Positions 32,901-44,348 of a stretch of 44,540 nt of DNA are shown here, piece by piece (the first letter of the stretch is position 1; the number at the start of each line of letters is the position of its first letter). The DNA is from Streptomyces niphimycinicus (lineage in GTDB: Bacteria > Actinomycetota > Actinomycetes > Streptomycetales > Streptomycetaceae), in contig NZ_JAHLEM010000095.1 of assembly GCF_018883605.1 (NCBI RefSeq), forward strand, positions 1 to 44,540, written 5' to 3'. Both the position numbers and the translations under genes were made by a program. The notes below the pieces were generated by a model, which searched no databases, had not been told where the DNA came from, and was given only the letters and a program-made list of their open reading frames with translations.

Positions 32901-33023
32901 ATATCGCGCTGGCATATCCCCGGCCGTTGTGCGGGCCCCGGCCGTTGTGCCGGTCGGGGATTCGCGACGTAATGCGGCGGCGCCCCGCCGGCCCTCGCGC
33001 TCCGGGGAATTCCCGGAATTCCG

Positions 33024-33767
33024 TTACGCCGCCGACGGCCGTACGAAGCCGCGCCGGAAGCGATAGGAGCGGGACGAGGCCCCCACCCGACCGGGGAAGT
33101 CGCGCACCTTGTCCCAGAGGGACGAGCCGCCGCCGCGCGGCCCATCGGCCGCCATCGCCGCCTCGTACGTCTCCGCGCCGGTCCAGCGGGCGTAGTTGAG
33201 CACCCGGGCGCGGTCGGTGCTCAGATGGCGCTCGCCGTCGACGATCAGATGGAAGTCGGCGGAGATCAGGCCCGGGTCGGGCTCGTTCTCCAGGGCCTCG
33301 ATGACCAGGTCGACCCAGGACCGGCGGGCCTGGGGATCGGGGTCGCTGAAGTCGATCTCGACCACGACGAACAGCCCGGAGTCCACCGTTTCGCTCTGGG
33401 CGGCGGCCGGTGCCTGGAAGCCGCGGTAGTGGCGGTACGAGGAGAGGCCGAGCCGCTTGATGTCCGGGACCGCGCTGTCGATCTCGTCGTTGCGCTCCTG
33501 GCGCTGGGTCCGGACGAAGGCGTGGTACGCGGCCTCACCGGCCCACTGGGAGTGGTGCAGCAGCGTATCGCCGTCGGTACCCGCGTAGAGGTTGTAGGAG
33601 AGCAACTCGGATGCCGGCCAGGGGCGGTTGTCCCAGGTGGCGGCGATGGCGTCGACCGTGGCCCGCTGCCGTTCCGGTGTGCCCACGCTCCAGGTGCTGA
33701 ACAGCGCGGCGCCCACATCGGGCCGGGTGAGATCGGGCAGCGGGCCGGAACTGGGCAGGGCGGACAT
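33024..33767 (-). CDS. Antibiotic-biosynthesis-monooxygenase-like (ABM fold) protein
   Basis: 247 residues. Two tandem ABM-type (dimeric alpha+beta barrel) halves can be seen: GAALFSTWSVGTPERQRATVDAIAATW with LLSYNLYAGTDGDTLLHHSQW, then LFVVVEIDFSDPDPQARRSWVDLVIEAL with LISADFHLIVDGERHLSTDRARVLNYARW. In one-domain members two chains make the barrel; here one chain would suffice. The function may be a small oxygenase or a non-catalytic relative. ATG 33767 has GAGGAGACC upstream. Confidence 0.85.
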   Translation of the reverse strand: MSALPSSGPLPDLTRPDVGAALFSTWSVGTPERQRATVDAIAATWDNRPWPASELLSYNLYAGTDGDTLLHHSQWAGEAAYHAFVRTQRQERNDEIDSAVPDIKRLGLSSYRHYRGFQAPAAAQSETVDSGLFVVVEIDFSDPDPQARRSWVDLVIEALENEPDPGLISADFHLIVDGERHLSTDRARVLNYARWTGAETYEAAMAADGPRGGGSSLWDKVRDFPGRVGASSRSYRFRRGFVRPSAA

Positions 33768-34101
33768 GACGGTCTCCTCGCGGTCGGGAAGAGCTGAGAA
33801 GGAAAAGGGGATCGGGGCCGGAGGGGCGCCCCCCGTGGTGCGCCCCTCCGACCTCGATCCTGAAACTTCAACCGCGGTTGAGGTCAAGCGGTAGCCGCTC
33901 CTTCCTGCGGCGTCGGCATGCCGCTCCTTCCCGCGGCGTCGCCATGCGGCTCCGCCGCGTGGCGGGGGCGTCGCCCCGGGGCCCCGTCGCCCCGGGGTCT
34001 GGGGCGAAGCCCCCGCGCGGCGGAGCCGCATATCGTCAGGTGTCGGAAAGGGGCGGGGAGGGGAACAGCCCGCCGCAGGCGTCGACCCGCCCGGACCGGG
34101 C
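33768..34101. other. Gene-free stretch dominated by REP-like repeat copy 3
   Basis: The ABM gene promoter must lie in its left part (33768-33900). From about 33905 to 34080 it is GC-rich repeat sequence, with no coding frame of its own. Confidence 0.55.
33905..34080. repeat. REP-like repeat, copy 3 (inverted orientation)
   Basis: Ends with CAGCCCGCCGCAGGC (34066-34080), the reverse complement of the end of copies 1 and 2. It contains GCGGAGCCGCATATCGTCAG, shared inverted with copy 4, and a second GCGGCTCCGCCGCG near 33947. Nested GGGGC/GCCCC arms could form several hairpins. Confidence 0.7.
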
Positions 34102-35250
34102 CTAGGCCCGGTCCCCCCGCAGCAGCGCGGTGATCCGCGCCGCGGTCGCCCCCAGGTGGTGGCGGGCGTCGGCCAGTTGGGCGTCCGTCACCCCGTGGTC
34201 GCGGGCCGCGTCGCGGATGTCGTCGCGGAACCGGTCCAGCAGCCGCTCCAGATCGCGGGCGGGGGCGTCCGAGGGGGTGAAGTCCCTGGCCCACTCGGGC
34301 TGCTGGGTCCCGGCCGCGCCGCTGCCGCCGTCGCCGCTGCCGCCGTCGCCGCCGCTGCCGTCGTCGCCGCTACCGCCGCCGGTCGGCTTCTCCTCCTCGC
34401 GGCCGCCCTCCGGCTTGGTCATGTCCATCCGCTCGACCTTGGTCTCCGGCCCGGATGTCTCGTCGTCCCAGCCCCAGCCCCAGCTCCAGTCCGAACGCGA
34501 ACCGCCCTGGCGGGAGATGCGGCTCATCCCGCGCGACACCTCGGCCAGCCCCTCGCGCACCGCCTGCTGCCAGTCGCCCGCCCGGATGTGCTCCTGCGTC
34601 TGCTCCTGGACCCGCCGGGCGATCCGCTGGACCTCCTCACGCGCGAAGTCCTGCGCGTCCTTGGCCTGCTTACGGGCGCGCTGGGCGTCCTGCCGGGCCC
34701 GCCTGCTCTCCTCCTTCGCCCGGCGCGCCTGCTCCTTCCACTCGTCCTTCGCGCGCCGCATGTCCTCCTTCGCCTGCCGCCAGGTCTCCTTGTCGCCCCA
34801 CGGCCCCTCCCACGGGCCGTGCTTCTCCTGGCTGCCGCCGCTGCCCCCGGTGCCGCCGCCGGAGCGGGCCTGCTGGGCCGCCTCCCGCATCTCCCGCCGC
34901 AGATCGCTCGCGGAGCCGCGGACGTCCTCCCGGATCTCGGCGGCGAGTTCGGCGACCGACTCGCGGATCTCCAGCTCCAGATCGGCCAGCTCACCGCTGC
35001 GGTCGGCCAGTTCGGCGCGTCCGGCGTCGGTGATGGAGTAGACCTTGCGGCCGCCCTCGGTGGTGTGGGTCACCAGGCCCTCGGCCTCCAGCTTGGCCAG
35101 CCGCGGATAGACGGTGCCCGCCGAGGGCGCGTACAGCCCCTGGAACCGCTCCTCCAGCAGCCGGATGACCTCATAGCCGTGGCGCGGCGCCTCGTCGAGC
35201 AGCTTGAGCAGATACAGGCGCAGTCGGCCGTGGGCGAATACGGGGGGCAT
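34102..35250 (-). CDS. PadR-family transcriptional regulator with long coiled-coil and Gly-rich C-terminal extension
   Basis: 382 residues, double the usual PadR size. The winged HTH is at 1-80 (LRLYLLKLLDEAPRHGYEVIRLLEERFQGLYAPSAGTVYPRLAKLEAEGLV). A helical region ~85-130 and a long charged coiled coil ~155-245 follow (AKEDMRRAKDEWKEQARRAKEESRR). A tryptophan patch (DWSWGWGWDDE) and a Gly/Ser/Asp linker (GGSGDGGSGAAG) precede a C-terminal helix bundle. The ATG at 35250 shares its A with the stop of the DUF4097 gene (TGATG), so the two are translationally coupled. It probably regulates its own operon. Confidence 0.9.
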   Translation of the reverse strand: MPPVFAHGRLRLYLLKLLDEAPRHGYEVIRLLEERFQGLYAPSAGTVYPRLAKLEAEGLVTHTTEGGRKVYSITDAGRAELADRSGELADLELEIRESVAELAAEIREDVRGSASDLRREMREAAQQARSGGGTGGSGGSQEKHGPWEGPWGDKETWRQAKEDMRRAKDEWKEQARRAKEESRRARQDAQRARKQAKDAQDFAREEVQRIARRVQEQTQEHIRAGDWQQAVREGLAEVSRGMSRISRQGGSRSDWSWGWGWDDETSGPETKVERMDMTKPEGGREEEKPTGGGSGDDGSGGDGGSGDGGSGAAGTQQPEWARDFTPSDAPARDLERLLDRFRDDIRDAARDHGVTDAQLADARHHLGATAARITALLRGDRA

Positions 35251-36107
35251 CAGAGGACCTTTCCCTGGGTGCCGTCGGTGGTGTCCGTGTCGTCCTCGGA
35301 CGGCGGACGGCGCAGCAGCGCGATGGCGCCCGAGACGGTGGTGGCCTTCAGGCTGCCATTGCCCGCGCCGAGCCGCCCGGTGATCCTCTTGGCCCCCCAC
35401 TGGCCGCTGACCCGCAGATCCTCGAAGCCGTTGGAGACCGAGCCGCTGGCCGTGTTGGCCTCGACCTCGGCGTCGGCGGGGTGCGGCAGCCGGATGGCGA
35501 TCTCCCCGGAGACGGTGGTGAGGCCGATGTCGGAGCACTTCGGGGTGGGGGCGAGGTCGAGCACGATGTCGCCACTGACCGATTCGGCCCGTACCAGGGG
35601 CCCGGAGCCCTCGACGACGGTGAGGTCGCCGGAGACGGAGTGGAACCGCAGATCGCCGGTGACGGCCTGCGCCTCGACCCGGCCGGAGACGGTCTCGGCC
35701 CGCACCGGCCCGGTCAGCCCGAGCAGGGTGAAGTCGCCGGAGACACCGCGCAGTTCGGCAGGGCCGGCCAGCCCGGAGACCACGGCGGAGCCCCCGATCA
35801 CGCCGACCGTGGCGCTGGTGCCGACGGGCACGGTGAGGGTGACATGGGCGGTCCGGTTCCACTGCCCGAGCCACTTGCGGAAGCCCTTCCAGGAGAGGTC
35901 GTCATAGCCCACGCTCAGGGTGCCGTCGATGTGGGAGACCTTCAGCGCCGGGCCGTCGATCTCCGAGACCTCGAGGCGGGCGGGGCCATCGCCGGTGCCG
36001 ACCACATTGACGGTGCCGCCCGCGATACGGACGTCGAGGGCCGACACCGGGTCGTCGAAGGTGAGCTTCTGCGGTGCGGTGATCGACCACTGTGATCCGG
36101 CTGACAT
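35250..36107 (-). CDS. DUF4097-family beta-strand repeat protein
   Basis: 285 residues, no signal peptide or membrane helix. It is made of repeated short beta strands with recurring VSG and GDI/GDF motifs (SVSGDLTVVEG, ESVSGDIVLDLA, TTVSGEIAIRLP, TTVSGAIALLRR), as expected for a right-handed beta-helix. Such proteins occur in many actinobacteria directly before a PadR gene, sometimes called adhesin-like. The role is unknown, and a sensory partner of PadR is an inference. ATG 36107 has GGGAGG upstream. First gene of the two-gene operon. Confidence 0.88.
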   Translation of the reverse strand: MSAGSQWSITAPQKLTFDDPVSALDVRIAGGTVNVVGTGDGPARLEVSEIDGPALKVSHIDGTLSVGYDDLSWKGFRKWLGQWNRTAHVTLTVPVGTSATVGVIGGSAVVSGLAGPAELRGVSGDFTLLGLTGPVRAETVSGRVEAQAVTGDLRFHSVSGDLTVVEGSGPLVRAESVSGDIVLDLAPTPKCSDIGLTTVSGEIAIRLPHPADAEVEANTASGSVSNGFEDLRVSGQWGAKRITGRLGAGNGSLKATTVSGAIALLRRPPSEDDTDTTDGTQGKVL

Positions 36108-36479
36108 CCCCGGCCTCCCCTGACTGGACGTGCGACGCGTCATGACGACGCAACATATCGCGTCTCTACTGGACACGATATATCGCGGCCCTGTGGAGTC
36201 AAGCCCGGGCCGGACCCATCCCGAGAGGGGACGCCAGGGCCGGCGGTGGCCGCCTCCGGGGCGCCCGCGCATCTGTGCGCAATCGTGCGAGCCGGTGACA
36301 GATGCATGGTGCAGTCATCGTTCCCGGTGGACCGGATCACCCTTCTTCGAGAAAATCCTCCTCCCCGGAAATTCCCCGTTAGAGTCTCGCTAGAGCGCTG
36401 GTGGAGCGTCATGGAGACAAATGTTCGGGGCTGTTACCTTCGTGGCCTCAGAATCGGGAAGGAAGAGGGCCGTGGGGTA
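36108..36479. other. Divergent control region between the DUF4097/padR operon and the A-T-TE gene
   Basis: 372 bp without a convincing gene. The left part holds a palindromic AT-rich site (36155-36187). The right part has a possible -10 TAGAGT at 36380-36385 for the A-T-TE gene, about 100 bases upstream of its ATG. An in-frame ATG at 36411 would add 23 residues unlike the family. Confidence 0.5.
36155..36187. promoter_or_regulatory. Candidate PadR operator
   Basis: The palindrome CGATATATCG (36176-36185) and the octamer ATATCGCG at 36155-36162 and again at 36180-36187 are the most AT-rich sequence nearby. They lie 48-80 bases upstream of the DUF4097 start codon. Confidence 0.5.
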
Positions 36480-40350
<3,871 letters not shown>

Positions 40351-40387
40351 GCCGCGGCACACAGCCGTCTGAGGAGTGGCGACCACC

Positions 40388-40786
40388 ATGGCATCACCGA
40401 ACATCGAGGCCATCCGCGCCTCCTACGCGGGCTTCCGCGACCGCGACATCGAGGGGATCCTGTCGGGCGTGCACCCCGATGTGGAGTGGGTCCATCCGGA
40501 GGGGATGGCCAAGTACGGGCTCGGCGGCACCAAGCTGGGCCATGCGGGGATCAAGGAGTTCCTCGCCCATGTGCCGACCGTGCTGGGCGGGATGAAGCTC
40601 GCGCCGAAGGAGTTCATCGAACAGGGCGACCGGGTCGTGGTGTTCGGCACCCGTGAGGTGACCTCGCGCCGCGGTACGACCGCGACGCTGGACTTCGTCC
40701 ACTCATGGACGATGCGGGACGGCAAGGCGGCGAGGATGGAGGACATCTTCGACACCGTGGCGTTCCATGAACTGATCGAGAGCTGA
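40388..40786 (+). CDS. NTF2/SnoaL-like protein, TerC/EchC-like candidate
   Basis: 132 residues covering one NTF2-like cone: IEAIRASYAGFRDRDIEGILSGVHPDVEWVHPEG at the N terminus, KLGHAGIKEFLAHVPTVLGGMKL in the middle and FVHSWTMRDGKAARMEDIFDT at the end. Members are cyclases, dehydratases or isomerases with polar residues in the cone. Next to an A-T-TE synthetase and an SDR, a dehydratase role in core aromatisation is a reasonable inference. ATG 40388 has GAGGAG 11 bases upstream; GTG 40376 would sit on it. A 37-bp gap follows the SDR gene, so they form one operon. Confidence 0.85.
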   Translation: MASPNIEAIRASYAGFRDRDIEGILSGVHPDVEWVHPEGMAKYGLGGTKLGHAGIKEFLAHVPTVLGGMKLAPKEFIEQGDRVVVFGTREVTSRRGTTATLDFVHSWTMRDGKAARMEDIFDTVAFHELIES

Positions 40787-40796
40787 CCGGAATCGA

Positions 40797-40849
40797 CTGC
40801 CAGCCGTCCGCTCCCGCGCCTCCTCGGCGCGGGAGCGGACGGCTGGCAG
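40797..40849. terminator. Perfect 24-bp hairpin between convergent genes
   Basis: 40797-40820 is the exact reverse complement of 40826-40849, with a 5-nt loop TCCTC. It begins 10 bases after the NTF2-like gene stop and ends three bases before the nitroreductase stop, so it can end both transcripts. Confidence 0.92.
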
Positions 40850-40852
40850 GTC

Positions 40853-41473
40853 TCAGACGGTGCGCACGACCTCCTCGTACTCCAGCCGCGGCAGCCGGCC
40901 CATCCAGGCGTCCGGACCCGGCTTGCCGATGTTGACCACACAGACCGCCGCGTGCCGCCCGTCCTCGAAGAACTCCTTGGAGACGGCCGCGTGGTCGAAG
41001 CCGATCATGGGCCCGGCGGCGAGCCCCGCGGCGCGTACGCCGAGGATGAAGTAGCCCACCTGGAGCGCGGTGTTGAAGTGTGCCGACGCCTCCCGCATAC
41101 CGGGGTCGGCGAAGATCTGCTGCGGGTTCTCCATGAACGGCACCAGCCGCGGCAGCTCCTCATGGAAATCCAGGTCCGCGGCGAGCACCGCGACCAGCGG
41201 CGCCTTGGCCGTCTTCTCCTGGTTACGCCCCGTCATATGCCCCACCAGCCGGGCGCGCGCCTCCTCCGAGCGCACCAGGACCACCCGGAGCGGCTGCTGG
41301 TTCATCGAGGTGGGCGCGTACTTGACCAGCTCGTGGATCGCGCGGACCTGCTCGTCCGTCACCGGCTCGGTGGTGAACGTGTTGGCCGTCCGGGCCTCCA
41401 GGAACAACTGCCGCTGCGCCTCGGGCGCCAGGGTGAGAGGGCTCAGGGCCCCGCTGCTCTCCGGTGCGCTCAT
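40853..41473 (-). CDS. Nitroreductase-family FMN protein (malonic semialdehyde reductase RutE/HadB-like)
   Basis: 206 residues. FTTEPVTDEQVRAIHELVKYAPTSMNQQPLRVVLVRSEEARARL is the conserved FMN-binding front (the R and N of YAPTSMNQQP contact FMN). GYFILGVRAAGLAAGPMIGFD is the second signature. It would use NAD(P)H to reduce an aldehyde, enone or nitro substrate. ATG 41473 has AAGGAG eight bases upstream. It is divergent from a TetR gene with an operator-like dyad between them, so it is probably induced by that regulator's ligand. Whether it takes part in the neighbouring cassette is unknown. Confidence 0.92.
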   Translation of the reverse strand: MSAPESSGALSPLTLAPEAQRQLFLEARTANTFTTEPVTDEQVRAIHELVKYAPTSMNQQPLRVVLVRSEEARARLVGHMTGRNQEKTAKAPLVAVLAADLDFHEELPRLVPFMENPQQIFADPGMREASAHFNTALQVGYFILGVRAAGLAAGPMIGFDHAAVSKEFFEDGRHAAVCVVNIGKPGPDAWMGRLPRLEYEEVVRTV

Positions 41474-41529
41474 GAGGGGCTCTCCTTGTGAAGCGGTGCG
41501 GAAACGACATGATCTGCCGATGAATTAAT

Positions 41530-41550
41530 TGGACTGGACGGGCTAGTCCA
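41530..41550. promoter_or_regulatory. Candidate TetR operator
   Basis: TGGACT-N9-AGTCCA (arms 41530-41535 and 41545-41550) is the only clear dyad in the nitroreductase/TetR intergenic region. Confidence 0.55.
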
Positions 41551-41621
41551 TTGCAGTAAACGAAGGCTAGACTCACACGTCCATCGAGGCAAGACCGGCT
41601 CGGAGCGAGGAGGTTGGGCCG

Positions 41622-42335
41622 TTGCGGACGGACAGCGGTCCCCGGCGCAGCGCCGCGGGGCGGCCCGCGGGCCCCCAGCCCGCCAAGCGGCAGGCGATAT
41701 TGGAGGCGGCCGTGGCCGTCTTTCTGCGCGAGGGATACACCCGGGCGAGCGTGGACGTCATCGCGGACGAGGCCCGCGTGTCCAAGCAGACCGTCTACAA
41801 CCACTTCGGCGACAAGGAACGGCTGTTCATCGCCGCCGTCGAGGAGGAACGGGAGCGGGTCGCGGCAGGATTCGCCGCCGGTTCCCCGGACGCCCCCGGA
41901 CCCGACGCCCCCGGACCCGACGGCACCGAGCCCGACGGCACCGAGCCCGGCGAGGCGTACGACGACGGCGACGCCCGCACCGCGCTGATCCACTTCGGCC
42001 ACCGGGTGCTCGCCGTACTCCTCGACGAACGAGCCTCCGCGCTCCGCCGCCTGGTCATCGCCGAGGTCGCCCGCCACCCCTCGCTGCGCCCCGCCTGCGC
42101 CGAGGGAGAGCCCCAGCGACTGGTGACCCACCTCGCCGAGCTGCTCGGCCGGCGCACCGCCCGCGGCGAGCTGACCGTGCCGGAACCGGCCACCGCCGCC
42201 CGCCAGTTCGTGGCCCTGATCGTCCAGCAGGGCCTCTATCAGTCGATGTACGGCACCTGCCCGCTCGCCGACGCGCAGGCCACGGCCGTCTGCGAAAGCG
42301 CCGCCGACCTGCTCGTCCGTGCCTACCGCCCATGA
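41622..42335 (+). CDS. TetR-family transcriptional regulator (AefR-like C-terminal domain)
   Basis: 237 residues. HTH at ~20-70: KRQAILEAAVAVFLREGYTRASVDVIADEARVSKQTVYNHFGDKERLF. The ligand domain starts after an Asp/Gly/Pro linker (~85-110) built from 15-bp duplications (GPDAPGPDAPGPDGTEPDGTEP in part), and has RRLVIAEVARHPSLRPACAEG, typical of the TetR_C_AefR group. TTG 41622 is used because GAGGAGGT lies nine bases upstream. It should repress itself and the divergent nitroreductase. The next gene (SARP) follows by 22 bases and may be co-transcribed. Confidence 0.92.
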   Translation: MRTDSGPRRSAAGRPAGPQPAKRQAILEAAVAVFLREGYTRASVDVIADEARVSKQTVYNHFGDKERLFIAAVEEERERVAAGFAAGSPDAPGPDAPGPDGTEPDGTEPGEAYDDGDARTALIHFGHRVLAVLLDERASALRRLVIAEVARHPSLRPACAEGEPQRLVTHLAELLGRRTARGELTVPEPATAARQFVALIVQQGLYQSMYGTCPLADAQATAVCESAADLLVRAYRP

Positions 42336-42357
42336 AGCCCGAAGAGAGGTGCCACCC

Positions 42358-43173
42358 ATGCGGGTGAGCGTGCTCGGACCGCTGACACTCGGCCTCGGCG
42401 CCCGGTCCGGGGTGCCCAGCGCGATGAAGCCGCGCAAGGTCCTGTCCCTGCTGCTGCTCCACGCCGGACGGATGGTGCCGGTGCAGTCGCTGATGGCCGA
42501 GCTGTGGGGCGATCATCCGCCGCGCACCGGGCTGACCACGCTCCAGACGTACATCCTGCATCTGCGCAAGCTGCTCGCCGAGGGGCTGGGGATGCCGTCG
42601 GCCGCCGTCACCCGGGATGTGCTCCAGACCCGGCCCGGGGGCTACGCCATGGTGGTCGGCCCGGGCCAGCTCGACGTCCATGAGTACCGCACCCTCGTCG
42701 CCGAGGGCGAAGGCGCGCTGGAGGCCGGGGACGAGCGGACGGCGGACATCTCCTTCCGGCGCGCGCTGGCCCTCTGGCAGGGACCGGCCCTGGTCGACGT
42801 CACCCCGCACGGGCGCCCGCTGCAAGCGGAGGTCGCCCGGCTGGAGCAGTCCCGGCTCACGGTCACCGAGCGCGGCATCGAGACCCGGCTGCGGCTCGGC
42901 GGCCATCTGGAGGTGCTGAGCGACCTCGCCTCGCTGGTCGTGGAGCACCGCTTCCACGAGGGCATGCACGGGCAGTACATGCTCGCCCTGCACCGCTCCG
43001 GCCAGCGCACCCGCGCCCTGACCGTCTACCAGCGGCTGCGGATGACGATGACGGAGGAGCTGGGGCTGGAACCCTCGGCGAAACTGCAACGGCTACAGCA
43101 GGCGGTGCTGGTCTCCGACCCCCGGCTGGACCACGAGGCGGGGGCGCCGGGGCGCGGTCCGGTGGTGGCGTGA
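42358..43173 (+). CDS. SARP-family (BTAD) transcriptional activator
   Basis: 271 residues. The OmpR-like winged HTH is at ~1-95 (MRVSVLGPLTLGLGARSG, KPRKVLSLLLLHAGRMVPVQSLMAELWGDHPPRTGLTTLQTYILHLRKLL). The bacterial transcriptional activator domain is at ~100-245 (DVHEYRTLVAEGEGALEAGD, HLEVLSDLASLVVEHRFHEGMHGQYMLALHRSGQRTRALTVYQRLR). This is the size of pathway-specific SARPs such as ActII-ORF4, without the large NB-ARC part of AfsR. SARPs bind direct repeats near -35 of biosynthetic promoters. It is a candidate activator of the A-T-TE cassette 1.6 kb away, but that is inference. ATG 42358 has AGAGGTG upstream. Confidence 0.92.
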   Translation: MRVSVLGPLTLGLGARSGVPSAMKPRKVLSLLLLHAGRMVPVQSLMAELWGDHPPRTGLTTLQTYILHLRKLLAEGLGMPSAAVTRDVLQTRPGGYAMVVGPGQLDVHEYRTLVAEGEGALEAGDERTADISFRRALALWQGPALVDVTPHGRPLQAEVARLEQSRLTVTERGIETRLRLGGHLEVLSDLASLVVEHRFHEGMHGQYMLALHRSGQRTRALTVYQRLRMTMTEELGLEPSAKLQRLQQAVLVSDPRLDHEAGAPGRGPVVA

Positions 43174-43246
43174 GGGGCGGCAGCTAGGGCCGCGTAGCGC
43201 ATATACGCCACCGCCCTCAGGCGCCGCCTTGAGGCGCCGTTCGCGC

Positions 43247-43429
43247 TCAGACGTCGTCGTCTTCCTCGTCGAGCCGGGCCAGCCAGGTCGCCAGCCGCTC
43301 CACCGGAACCTCGAAGTCCGGGTTCAGGTCGACGAACGTCCGGAGCTGCTCGGCGAGCCACTCGAAGGTGACCTCCTCGGTGCCGCGTCGCTGCTCCAGC
43401 TCCTCGATACCGCGATCGGTGAAGTACAA
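43247..43429 (-). CDS. Small conserved actinobacterial protein, DUF6104
   Basis: 60 residues, acidic: YFTDRGIEELEQRRG, FEWLAEQLRTFVDLNPDFEV, WLARLDEEDDDV. The sequence is almost invariant in streptomycetes and has no known role. It starts at TTG 43429, since the codon two triplets upstream is a stop and GGAGTG lies six bases upstream. Confidence 0.9.
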   Translation of the reverse strand: MYFTDRGIEELEQRRGTEEVTFEWLAEQLRTFVDLNPDFEVPVERLATWLARLDEEDDDV

Positions 43430-43515
43430 GGGTCACTCCGGTAGGGATGGTGTGGATCTACCCGCCCAGGATATGCGGCGCCGCGGCCCGGTGAGCGACC
43501 CGAGGGCCACCGGAG

Positions 43516-43547
43516 TTGACCTTGACGCAGGCGTCAATGTTTACGGT
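43516..43547 (+). promoter_or_regulatory. MerR-type promoter with a dyad in the spacer
   Basis: -35 TTGACC (43516-43521) and -10 TACGGT (43542-43547) are 20 bp apart. The long spacer holds the perfect dyad TTGACGC-AG-GCGTCAA (43522-43537), the layout used by MerR-family activators. Predicted +1 is about two bases before the SDR ATG. Confidence 0.65.
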
Positions 43548-43555
43548 GCGTTGGC

Positions 43556-44326
43556 ATGACAGACATGACAGCCGCGCACTTCGACGGCACAGCGGTGATC
43601 GTCACCGGTGGGGGCACGGGGATCGGGCGGGCCGCCGCGCGGACCTTCGCCGAGCAGGGCGCCCAGGTCCTGGTGGTCGGCCGGACGGCGGCCCGGCTCG
43701 CCGAGACGGCCGCCGACGCGCCGGGCATCCGGCCGCTGGTGGCCGACGTCTCGGCGCCCGGCGCCGCCGAACTGATCGTGGACACCGCGCTGGAGGCGTT
43801 CGGCCGGATCGACGTGCTGGTCAACAACGCCGCCGTGGTCCGGCAGACGCCGCTCGGGGACATCCGCCGGGAAGCCGTGGACGAGATGCTCGCCGTCAAC
43901 CTGCTCGCGCCGATGTACCTCACCGAGGCCGCCGTTCCGCATCTGACCGAGAGCGCCGGTGTCGTGATCAACGTCAGTACGGCGATCGGCCGGCGCGGCT
44001 GGCCGATGCCCGGCACCGAGCTGTACGCCGCGCTGAAGGCCGCCCTGGACACCCTGACACGGAGCTGGGCGGTGCGGTTCGCCCCGCGCGGAGTGCGCGT
44101 GGCCGGTGTGGCCCCCGGCCCCATCGCCACCTCGATCGGGCGGCACCAGGGGCTCGACACCGAGCAGATCGACGCCCTGCGGACGACCCTGAGCGAGCAC
44201 GTCCCGCTCCGGCGGCTCGGCCAGGTGGAGGAGGTCGCCTTCTGGATCACCCAGCTCGCCAGGCCCGAGGCGGGCTACACCACCGGCGTCGTCCTGCCCG
44301 TGGACGGCGGGGCACTGGTCGGCTAG
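43556..44326 (+). CDS. Classical short-chain dehydrogenase/reductase
   Basis: 256 residues. Cofactor loop VIVTGGGTGIGRAAARTFAEQGAQV (residues ~15-39), NNAAV near 92, catalytic Ser in VINVSTAIGRRG, Tyr and Lys in YAALKAALDTLTRSW, and the C-terminal GYTTGVVLPVDGG. All SDR motifs are intact. The R in VVGRTAARL after beta-strand 2 suggests NADP(H). Substrate unknown. The promoter has MerR-type layout, so the gene is probably switched on by a regulator located beyond the window. No Shine-Dalgarno sequence precedes ATG 43556, in line with a near-leaderless mRNA; ATG 43565 is less likely. Confidence 0.92.
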   Translation: MTDMTAAHFDGTAVIVTGGGTGIGRAAARTFAEQGAQVLVVGRTAARLAETAADAPGIRPLVADVSAPGAAELIVDTALEAFGRIDVLVNNAAVVRQTPLGDIRREAVDEMLAVNLLAPMYLTEAAVPHLTESAGVVINVSTAIGRRGWPMPGTELYAALKAALDTLTRSWAVRFAPRGVRVAGVAPGPIATSIGRHQGLDTEQIDALRTTLSEHVPLRRLGQVEEVAFWITQLARPEAGYTTGVVLPVDGGALVG

Positions 44327-44348
44327 GAGGCGCCCGGCGGCTCGTGCC

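Noticed and set aside
36246..36479. Upstream start for the A-T-TE synthetase
   Set aside because: The added residues do not resemble family N termini and overlap the divergent control region.
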